From positions 17,810,649 to 17,874,648 of the forward strand of contig JAVDOI010000003.1 in assembly GCA_032191485.1 (NCBI GenBank): a stretch of 64,000 nucleotides of DNA, in the 5' to 3' direction. Within the stretch, counting starts at the first letter, position 1; each line of letters begins with the position of its first letter. Under the pieces are notes generated by a model that worked only from the letters and a program-made list of their open reading frames with translations, ran no database searches and was not told where the DNA came from. The position numbers and the translations under genes are program-made. This stretch comes from Leptoclinus maculatus (lineage: Eukaryota > Chordata > Actinopteri > Perciformes > Stichaeidae). Shown here piece by piece: positions 37,696 through 49,200 of the stretch.

Positions 37696-40232
37696 CTACT
37701 TCTTTTTGGCAAAGCGACTGAACTTCTTCTCCTTGTCTTTCTTGGCAGAGCTGGGCTCCGGGAGTGCAGTTGAAGAGGAGGGAGGAAGAGGAGGCGGTGG
37801 CAGGCTGTGGGCTTTGGCCCCCGAGGGCCCCGACGCCTCCTCCGCTGCCAGGGGCTGAACGGCCTTCTCCATGGCCTGGTTCCAACGCTGGAGCTCCTCC
37901 TGAAATTAAAACACACACACACACACACACACACCACGGAGGCTTACAAAGGGAAGTCCACCTCCAGAGGGGCAGTGTGTGTTTTTGGCTCTTGCTCTAT
38001 TTGAGCATTTAGCAATGAAACTTAATTAAATAAGGTGTCTGTGAGGCTGAATCAGGGGAGTATTGATGATAACGACCTTATCGTGAATCATTTCATCTTA
38101 AAACGTAATAATGCTCCCTGTAGGGTAGTCTGACTGATGGAGAAACAGAGGAACCTCGTTAATGTCAGCTATACATAATCCATTCCAAATATTAGACATA
38201 TGTAGCCATGTCAATCTGAAACAGCTTTTAAAATATAATATACATATGTATGTACTGCAACACCCTGTGACTACTGCTTTACAGTACATAAGGTCAAAGA
38301 TTTCATAAATACAAAGTCCAGAACATTCAGTCTCATGTGGTTTGTCTCTCGATGGTAAAAAGCTCACCTCGTCTTTACACTGGAACAAATATTCACTGCC
38401 GTCTCCAAGACTGAGAGAGGGAAAGGAAAGTGAAGTTAGGATGTATTGTGTGGAGGAGTGCAAACATCAAGACTAAACAAATTTTTCAGAAAGAAGCTCT
38501 AACTCTTTTTTTCGTGAAATGTAAACACTGGCAGCTATTAGCGAAGTGAGGCAATTAGGGCCGCTGAAGACAGAAGTGGGCGAGCTTAGCTTCGCCTATA
38601 GACTGGAAACAGGGAAATGGCTATTCTGGCTCTGACCAAAGGTAAGAAATATTAATAAATGCTATATCTCATCTGTATATAAAAACCATAAAATAACAGG
38701 TTGTGGGTTATTTGCAGGACTATTTCTCGGCTCATAATCCCCCATAAAAAGCACACTTGATCTTCTCATCTTACTCTTGGCAAAGAAAGTGAATAAGCAT
38801 ATTTCCCAAAAATGTTGAACTATTCCTTTAATTAGCGAGACGACTGTGAGAACCTGAAGATGGATGAGAATGCTCACCGTAGTTTGCAGACGAGCTTCTT
38901 CTTCTTGTAGTTGGTGAGGATCTCCCAGGTGGCGTTACTGAGGGACATAGAGTCCTCGCCGTGATACGTCACCCCGTGGCCAAAACTCTTGGCATCCTTG
39001 TAAGCCGACAGCTGACCGGGCTTCAGCACACAGTACAAGTTGTTCCAGGACCTGAGAGGAAGAGGAAGGGTAAGAAACGAAGGGCTTTAATATCGATCAC
39101 TTCAGGAGGCTAATCTCCGGCGATAATGGAAAAAAATAAATGAAATTGAATTCCAATTAAGAGAGCCACAACAACATCACCACTCCATTAAGACTTAACT
39201 CAGTTCATTAATGAGTTGGATTAGTAACGAGCTCACTACTCTGTAACAACTGTATAAAGCTGAACCCAGTCGGGTTAAACTAAACTTTTTGGGTAGCTTG
39301 GGCATCACCAAATTTACTTGAGTAGCTGGAATCTTTGTATTAAAACACAGATGTGTAATCATCTTAAGATCAGGTGGCTAAAAAAGATGACAACACATCA
39401 TAATCTACACTTTTGCTAATAGATTGTTCTATTCTACAGAAGTGGATGTCTGGAACGGTCAGTGATGGACGGACAAACAGCTCTGTGATCTTGTTCCTCT
39501 TATCTACCTATTTGAAACCTTCTTTCCTGAACCTTCCACATCATGTTTGCGGCCAAGCACGCCCTCCTGCAGCACAGTCTGGGCTCCGAGGGTCTCAACG
39601 GGCATGGTGGCAGCCCTCTCTGGCTCTTTCGGGGTCACCACTGACACAGAGGGTTCCAGCTCCAGAGAACCACTCTCTCTCATTTCGGACACTATGGGCA
39701 CCGTGGAGTCCTCCAGCAGACCTGAACTGGGCTCCACTGCTCCAGAACCAGACTGGAAGAGAAAGAAAAAAGAAATAGAGACAGAAATAGAATGAGACAG
39801 TAGATCATTGATGAATCAACCTGCACGTTGGATTGGATTGGAGAGCAGAGTGTACCCCTGATGTATACATCCATGGCTATCTTTAGAAGCTTAAAGAGGT
39901 TCTCAACAGAGTCAAATGTAGTTTGTTTTAGAGTAAGTAAAGGAGCTCTATTAAGTTAAATGCAGGAGTTTTTTAATTAAACTTCAGCATCCTTAAACAG
40001 AGTGTACTCACCAGTGTCTGTTCCTCGATAGTGCAGAGCTGCGAAGATTCTTCTACAAAACCTGTGTCTTCTCTCCTGGAGGAAAGAGGACAGCGTGGGG
40101 TCTGCATGAGACACTTTGAAGAGCAGCGGGTGAAGAACAATGTTTTTTGTAGCGAGGGAGAGACTGTGTGCTTGGAAGCAAGTTTAAAGGATAAGGTTCT
40201 TCGTCTTTGTCTGAACAGTGTATATGTGTGTG

Positions 40233-40296
<64 letters not shown>

Positions 40297-43200
40297 TATG
40301 ACTTATTTGGACTTTTTTCGACATACTATACTATGACATTTTGGGGAGTAGAATAGTATAGAATGTGAAGGATGTCATAGTATAGTACGTAGAAAAAAAG
40401 CCATGAATATGCCCTATTATAGTCTGTTCAATCATTTATTAATAAACCACAGTATAGTATGTTAAAAAAATTTCATAATATAGCATATCCAAAATATCAT
40501 GAAAAAACTGGCATATTGAAAAAAGTAAGACAAACGTAAAAAAACGCCATAAAAAAGTCAGTCTAGTATGTAGCAAAAAGTCAGAAAAAGCCATAGTATA
40601 GCATGAAAAAGTCATAGTTTAATATGTTGAAAGATTTGATGGAAAAGTTTTTTTTTGTGTGCACCTTTCCTGTGTGGCCCTCAATCATATATGGCTCTGT
40701 TCATTGGCACTCAGTTATCAAAACTTTGAGAAACCCTGATGTACATGATCAGTATGCCTGCGTGTATGTGGGCGTGTGCGTACCTGCTGTCCTGAGAGCG
40801 TTGCTCTTCTTTAAGGAACTGCTCCATCTCCTGTTGCTGATTCCTCAGCTCCAACAGCTCCAGCTGCAACACAGTAAAACTGCAATCAATAACTGACACG
40901 TTACTGCGAGTTGCGGCGTAAAGCCTGCAGGTAAGATTTTGTTCTCATTCGACCATAATGTATATATATATTTTTTTTTTTCAGCAGCTATATAACGACT
41001 CATGTTTTTTGTCCAAACCGTAGTGAGGCGCTCCAGTGCAGAGAAGCGCTCCTCCCAAGTGGCGGTGGACTTCTCAAAGGCCTCGTGCCTCTTGAGGAGT
41101 TTCTCGACCTCGTCCACCGTGTGGCCCAGGTCTCTACTGGACACGTAGGGCTCCTGAGCAATCAGCCAGGCCTCCGCCACCGAGGCATCCCGCGCAAACT
41201 GACACACCTCCAGCACTGGAAGCAACAAAGACAAGCGGGGGTCATCGTGACTAGAACCTTTTTGCTGGGTATTATTTTAACTTTAGAATGCAACAAAAGG
41301 TGCTTATTGGAGTCAAAAGCCATGGTGCTCTTTCATGTGCAAAGGTCGGTATAATGTGTGTACAGGTTTTGCCTTTAGGTTGGAGGTTAGTGTGGTTTTA
41401 CTCACAGAGTCTGAGCCAGTCCCATCTGTCGTCCCACTTGAACATCATCTCCTTCCTTTTCTCCATCAGCTGTACCAGCTTCTCTTTGATCTGACACAAG
41501 CAGTTATATACAGTCGCAGTTACATATCAGCATTATTAAACAACTCAGCCCCAAGACTGGTTATTATCCTCGAAGAATTTGTATTGTGGAGCAATTAACC
41601 GCACGTTAAATTCAGGCCGGGGTCAATTGCTCATTTAAATTCTTTTGGCTTTTCCATTTCTAATTAGTGTTTGCTTTAAAGTCTCCCTGATGAGTGAAAG
41701 ATGAGTGGAATTTTTTCTTTCGTGGCAATCCAATTGGTTCCATTGTACCAGACAAGAACAATCGCTCCCAGAAAAGTAATTAAATCTAATGAAAGCAGCA
41801 ATTTGAGGCCCAGCTGAGGATGAAAAGAAGCTGTCTCTGCCCCTGAAGCCTTACCTCAGCAGAGTCTCGGTGCTTGCGTGTCAGCAGGGCCTTGCCGAGG
41901 TCTATGCAGTCATTGAAATTTGCTCCCCTGGCCTCGATCTCTGAGCGGATCCCCTGGTGGTACTTCTGCAGGAGCTCCACGGATGAGACATCCCTAATGC
42001 AGAGAAGGGAAGGATATAAAGTGATAACAGGCAATGTGTGAAGCTTATCTACCTCTGTTGGTAGGGACTGGAACTGCAACAGTAATGACCAGGACAGTGT
42101 CCTTGTAATTTATACATGCTACTAGTAAGATAGACAGTATCATAAAGAGATAATATACTCATGCTCAAAATATAAATGTCTTCAGAAAAAAAGAGAAAAC
42201 CGCCTTCAATCAATGTTGATTTTAAGGTGAAGTTGACTGAATGGATATCTAATTAAACGGTGAAGTCCTTGTTCTTGTCCGAGTTGTGCTCACCTGGGTT
42301 TTTCCTGAGTCTCAATCTGCTGGATGATGCTCTCCATCCAGGCCGTCAGGTCTCGCACCATCGTGAAAAAGCGGAACTTCTCCGCCGTGTCCACCAGTTG
42401 CGCCCTGCGGCCGTCGCAGGCGTCAAGCAGGCCCTTCCAGGCCTCCACCACCTCTCCTTCTTTAACCTGGATGGCGTCCGCTTGTCCCCCCGCGTATTGG
42501 GCGTGAAGCCGTGAAGCGGTCTCCTGGAACTGTTGAACCTTGGCGGAAGGAGAATCAAAGAGTCAAATCATTAAAGTAACACGTTAAAAAAAACTAAAGT
42601 CTACCTCCATTCAAAACTGTGTTTTGCATTTTGTTACTTTACATGGATGTTTGACCTCCACTGTGCAGAGTGATGCGTGTGCCGAGTTTGATACTAGAAG
42701 GCTGTTTCTACCGTGATCTGCTGAAGGGGGGGGGGTCCAATATGCAAACTACACAAGTGTTAATCGAAGATATTTAAAGGATAGAGCTGACGGAAACAGC
42801 AGAGCACAAACAGTGGGTACCGTTTGTTAACAATAATTAAATGGAATATTGATTACAGCAGCTTTTTTACTGTTATAATCTAATTTATTTTCTTTGTTTG
42901 TATTGTTATTGCTTTGACTGTTTCTGTTTTAACCATGTAAAGTGCCTTTGAGTACCTTTTTAAAGTATTATTCATTTCTTTTAAATTCATCAATAGGTTT
43001 TTAAGAGGGATTAATAGGCTGAAAGAAATTTAAAACTCCCCCCCCCACAGGACCACCGTTAATTGCTCCTGACCCTTTGAGAAAGCTGTTCACAGTTGCC
43101 CAAATATTGCAGCACTCTCCTCCTCCCTCTAGAAATGAATCATCAAAGTTTGCCTCTGGGCCGCTGCCTGCTGTGTTCCCTCAGTATAAAAGGGCGGATC

Positions 43201-46200
43201 CCCTGTGTTGTACCTGTTTGCCTAGAGCGGTGATGTCTCGCTCAAAGGCGGCGTGCATTCTGTGGAAGGACTCGGCTTTGCTGAAGTCCTCTCCCACATC
43301 ATCGGGCAGCTCTTTCTGCTTTTCGTGGATCTGAGCGACTAGCTCCTTCCCATCGTCAAAGTACCTTTAAAAAAAAAAAAAAGGGTTCAATCTCTCAGTC
43401 TCTTTGGCTCTGGTTGTAATGTTCAAATTGACAGTGCTCTTGTAACCAGATGTTTTCTGGTTTGATGCCGTCAGTTCCTCCAGATATCAACATCATTCTC
43501 ACTTGTTTGGACACGTTACAGGATTACACACGAGATCTTAACGGCATCAATCCAGATAACAGGCCGTCTGTCGGCCTCATGGTCTGGTAACGTCGATACT
43601 GGTTTTCTTACTTGAGCAGCTCGTAAGAAGTAGTGAGGAGCTGAGCGCGAGTGTCGATGAGCTCCAGCAGGTCAGCCCAGCTCTCGTTGATGGCGTCTTT
43701 CCACTCTGCCATGGCGGCTGCCTCGGTGTGGCCGGCTTCGATCAGCTCGTCTATCGTCTCGTTGACCAGGTCCACTCGCTCCTGACCCACCATCCCCGTC
43801 TCCCGCGCAAACTCTCGGAACTTGTCCCTCAGAAGCTGAGGAGACAAGACAGATGATATTATATATATATTTACTTCAATACCCAAGAAATCATGTAGTG
43901 TGATATCTGTACACTGTACTGTTCATGTCTTCATGAAAACAGATGGTCTGTCATCACTTTACACCAAAAGAAGCATAGAAGCAGAATATCATTTAATAAA
44001 ATAGGAAAACTATCCTTTTAAAACAGTTAAATAGATAAAAGCCTGCTTGATATGGAAGCATCCCTCTCCCTGTGTTGCTCGGAAAGAGAAATGGTCGCAT
44101 TACATTTTTTAAATGATGCAGATTTGGGTGAACAGAATTAGATTTTGTGGCCAGTGTCTCTCTCTCTCTGTATGCACTCTAATGTTAATGTTTTGGTACG
44201 ATGGCATGTGTGTGCATGTTGTTTGTTTTGTGTGAATAATACCGTGACGTGGTCCAGGTCCTGGCCCATCTCCTGAGAGGAGGCCACCATGTCTCTCTCT
44301 GCGATCCAGTGTTCCAGGTACTCCACCTCTCGGCTCAGCAGGAAGTGGTGGTAGGTGTGGTCCAGCTTCTTCCTGCGGTCCTCCGCCAGCTCCGTCAGCC
44401 CCGCGTACTGCTTTTCCACCTGGCCCTGTCGCCTGATGATTTCCTCACTGCACACGAAGAAAAAAGTGAGAAGACGGAAAGGAAACGAGACGCGGGGAGG
44501 ATGGAGAAAATGAGAAAATAACAAAGAGATTGGATTTGGGTTTACTCTAGATGAGGTGTGTGATTAGGAACCAGGAATTATCACACTTTACATGCTTGTC
44601 TCTCTTTATCACCCTAAACCACAAATGACTTGAGACAACACGAGTAAATTAATTTCCTGAGATGTAATTCTTTTCTGTGTTTGCGGCAAATCATCCAATC
44701 ACAAACCCATTAGGATGGTCTTCAGCAAACATTCTTTGGGCACGGTCAGCCAGCCTCTGAATGGAGTCAGCATAGTCATCCACGGCTTGCTTGAGAACCG
44801 TGTGGTGCTTCAGCATCAGCATGGCGCTCTGCTCGTCCTGGAGAGAAGGAAGAAGAGGTTGGAGGAGGCAGAAGCAAAACAGCAATTAAATGATGTGAGA
44901 AAGGGAGACTGCACATTAAAGCAAAACAAAATACTCCAAATGAGTTCTCCATAGAGGGTGCTACTCATAAAAAGCGCGTGAACTTAATTGAAGAAAACCC
45001 TAACCGTGTAATCACGTTAATGCATTCAGTGCCATTTGTTATTTGCACAACATGATTGTTTTTGATTGAGATAATAAGATCTGTTTTCAGACATCTGCGG
45101 CTTCATCCCTGATTAATCAGCCTGCTTCCTTGTCTGTAACGCACAGCACAGTTCCTCTGCTCCTCACCTTGGCCTTTTCATCCGCGATCATGTAAAGCTC
45201 CTGCTCCCCTATCCAGGCTTCGGCCTCATCCGCGTCGTTGTAGTAATGCTGGGCCGAGCTGGAGCCGCTCAGCCTCTCCCTGCGCTTGGCCATCTCGTCC
45301 TGCAGCCGGGCCCACGCCTCCTCCAGCTCCCTCAGCTGGACCGTGATTGGCCCTGCCTCCGGTCTGCCCTCTGCGCTGGCGGCCGCCGCCATCCTCCTTC
45401 CTCGCTCTAGCACCTCGTCAACGCGAGGCTGGTGGCCCTCGATCTCCCTCTGCAACGTCTGATGTACGGAAAAAGGGGAGACAGTGAGTGCAAAGCATCG
45501 CGCGGTAGGGATGACGATCAAACGATGGCGTTCAAGAGGCAACAAACAAACAAAGTATATTCGAGGATATGTTGTTTTCTTTGCTTTTACAGTATAAGTA
45601 GTCAATATTATCTTGACTGGCAGTTGAAAACTTACTGCATAGTATACCACAATCGACAGAGGGATAATTAACAAATAGTCATTTTTAAAGTAAAAATAGT
45701 AATAAAAAAAGAGGATTTTCTGTCTTTTTTTGACATACATAATTGTTTGGGTTTGAACTGCTGGTGGGACAAAATGAGCAATTTAAAGAAGTTACAGCAA
45801 GCTCTAGGACATTGAGAGGGGCATTTCTCACTATTTTCTGACATTTTATAGACCCTAATCGCAATAATTGAACAAGAAAATAATGTAATAAAGTAAGAAT
45901 GTACAGGTAGCAATTTATAGCAAAGCAACCCACAAACCCTTTTTCCTACAGACAAACGTCTCACCTGGTTCTTCTTCAGCAGCATTTGCACAGTTTGAAG
46001 ATTGTGGCCGTGCTCTTGTGACATTGCCAGGGGCATCCTCTCCTCAATCCAGAGCTGAGAGAGAGGAGGAGGAGGAGGAGGAGGAGGAGGAGGAGGAGGA
46101 GGAGGAGGAGGAGGAGGAGGAGGAGGAGGAGGAGGAGGAGGAGGAGGATTATGACAATGAATAGAGAAAAACGTAGGGACTGCTTTATGTTGAGAAACAG

Positions 46201-49200
46201 ATTTACAGATCTCAGATGCACACAGAATACAAAAAAACGTTAAGACTGCCTTTCTGTACTGAATTTTATACAATTTTTCTCAAACAACAAAAATCCTTCT
46301 TTAAGCTGTCTCTAAATGGATTTAGGCAGAGAAACCAATAAGGGATTAAAGCTTTTTACCCAGATTCACCTGCAGAGTCAATTTCATGGAGAGAGCTGAT
46401 GGTCTTACTGTCTTGCATACTAAGTGCATATACTATAATTGAAAACTTCATTTCCAAATGAAGAAGTTATCATTTTTTTGCAGGAAAAAAATACCAGGTT
46501 TCAATATTTCCCAAAAGCTTTTCTCTTGCCGTCGCTCAAAAGCCAACATTAATCCTGCTCCTTATTCAAACTGCGTGCTATAAATCATTTAGTGAAAACA
46601 CAGAGTTTCAACACTTCAATTTTGCTCTGAAATCGGACCCATGCTTACAAGCTCATCGGCCAGGTCTCTGTAGAACTGATGGACGGCCTTGACGGCCTCC
46701 AGCTTGCCCTTGCGCTGGGCCAGCGGTGTGAGGAGCTGCTGGAAGTCCCTCTGCAGGGCCCGCTGCTCGGCCTCAAGCTCCGCCTGGTCCTCCCTGCCTC
46801 CGCTGTGCTTCCTCACGGCCTCCTGGAGCTCCTCCAGCTCCCGCGCCCGGTCACGTACCTGGTTCTCTGTCATCTGGCACGGGGAGATACGAGTACAAGA
46901 AAAAAAAGATGAACAAGAGCCTAATGTGGTGGAGGGTAAACAAACCAAATGTTAGTTTGTCTTGCCGTTTATGTGTGAAACTGAGCTTAGCCACCGTTTT
47001 CAGCTTATGATTTCATGAAACTTGCAGCACAGACTGGGATATCATTTATAATGCTTTTTTCATGTTTAGATTTTACAGTAAACACAAATGCTGATCTGTC
47101 ACAGGTGCTGACTCAAGTCAAAATGAATCCAAAGAAAGCACAAAAGCTAAAGCATAAAACTTGAATGTATTCACTCCCATGGTGAGATTCAACTACACTG
47201 TGATTTAAAAAGCGCATTGCAGACACAACAAGCAAACAAATGTTTTTGTATTGTGCTGAAGAGACAGACCTGATGCTTCTTGAGCAGGATGTTGGCTTTA
47301 GTCAGGTCGTTGACGTCCTTGTCGCCGCTCTGTAGCTGCTGCTGCAGCCCACCGAGCCACTCCTTCATGTCGGTTAGGCTCTGGTCAAACAGCTCAGAGC
47401 GGTTGGCATCAAACAGCAGCCGGGCTTTCTCCTGGGTTGTGGACTCCAGCTTGTCCCACAGCTCGTGGAGTTTGGCCAGACGCTCCTTCACGATGGGCTC
47501 AAACTCAGGCTTGGACTCCATGAGCTCCTGGCCCTCCTGCATCCACAAACACACACAGAGAGATGATGATGATGATGTTTCCAAAGTACTCCTCTGGGCA
47601 AAAAATATCATGGCGGGTGAAGAAAATGTTAAGAAGATTAACAACTGCATCATTTGAGTCAACTAAGCAAATAATCTTTTATAAAACAAAGATAACAAAA
47701 TCCTAAACTTAATCAATACTCAATGCTTCATCAACATCATGACCGCATCCAAGAATCGTTTTCATTATCAATTAATCTGCCATTTATCTTTTACAAAATG
47801 TCAAATATTAGTGAGAAATGCACAGCCCAGGATGATCTCAACCAACAGTGCAAAATCATCAAAAGATATTCAGTTTTCTATCATGCACGGCAAAGAACAG
47901 CTTTGAATCTTCACTTTTGAGGAGCTCAGCATCACCAACCTCGTCTACTTTGTTCAGCCAGTCCTTGTTGGAGGCCAGCTCAGCCATGAAGGCCTGATGT
48001 TTCAGCCATTTGCTGTGGAGGTTCCTGGCCTCATCGTACGACGTGTCCTGAGCTGTCAGCATCTTCTCGTTGATCCACACGGTCAGCTGAAGCGAGGAGA
48101 GGAAGAGTGAGAAAAAAAAAAAAAAAAAGATTAAAATCAACAACGAAGATTCAAGCATGCACGGCTCAAAAACTTGGGAAAGTCACGGAGACGTCAGCAT
48201 TTCTAATTTGTACAGAGGTGACTTTCTTTGAGCAGGATTTACTTCTTTATCTTGTCAAAACAGAGAGTTTACCAATTAGCCAAATGGGACCCCGATCCCA
48301 AATAGGGAAGATATAAATGTAGTCAATTAACAGTCTCATCAAGTACCACTGTGTTATTATAAACAACACAGAGTGTGTTCTGCAAAATTGACTACATTAA
48401 TCAACACTGTAGTGTCAAGTCTGAGTGAAGGAATAATTAAGTTAATAATGAATGTATTAATTGATGTTTCCCAGTAAACTAACGGTGAACTCACATCCTG
48501 AGTGTTTTGCAGGAAGTGCTGCAGGTCGCGGTTGTCTCCGAGCTTTTCTGACACCTCCTGGGCTCTTCTCTTATTTTTGTTTTGCCTGAAGATCAAACAC
48601 AAGAAAAATACATAAAAAAATACAACTCATCCTCCTCCACGTTTTTAATTCAACATCTGTCTCTGTGACATAACTGGATGCCACGCTGAACGGGGGGGTT
48701 GGTGAATCAGAGGGTGAATCATTATGAGCTCCTCCGCCACACAGAAAAATACCTGACACGGTAACCCAAAACATCATCTGTTTTCTCTGCGACACCGTGA
48801 AGAATAGCTCTCATTCATAGATCAATATCCATTATCGGGGGCGCCCGTCTACCGAGCTGAATTGTGGGAGTTAATGGGACAAGCTCCCGTGCTCTCTCTA
48901 CTGCTTCTGGTTGTCAATAATGATACAGTGATAAGAAAGCTGTTTTCACTGCTGAGTATTTAAACTATAAAGAAGAAGATTTCTATTTTTCTACATAAGA
49001 TCAGGGCTTGTACGGTATTCATCAAACTGCTAAAAGTTACATTTTGGACTATGTGATAGCAAAAGTCTCTAACGGTTGGTTACGGTTAGACTGCAGTACA
49101 GAAACAAAGTAGGAGCCAGTTTCCAATATGAATCCCTATTTAAATATTATAAATATATTAGACAGCAGTTAATTCCACAAGTCAATTGCTTACTGGAGAT

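Larger units (their letters stand above)
37696..39752 (-). other. sptb: sptb linker, PH domain and basic C-terminus
   Basis: Exon 39508..39752 encodes a Ser/Glu/Pro-rich linker, then the PH start (LQEGVLGRKHDVEGSGKKVS). Exons 38878..39051 and 38368..38410 encode the PH core (RSWNNLYCVLKPGQLSAYKD, NYKKKKLVCKLRLGDGSEYL). Exon 37696..37899 ends the PH helix (EELQRWNQAMEKA), adds a proline-rich stretch and finishes KKDKEKKFSRFAKKK. PH domains of beta-spectrins bind inositol phospholipids. This tail resembles the long (sigma-2 type) SPTB isoform. SPTBN4 as I recall it ends differently, which argues against that paralogue. Confidence 0.88.

Noticed and set aside
45668..46273. 201-codon frame with a long poly-Pro run on the - strand
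   Set aside because: Poly-Pro or poly-Leu comes from the TCC repeat. Only the part at 45965..46054 is a real exon, bounded by AG and GT.
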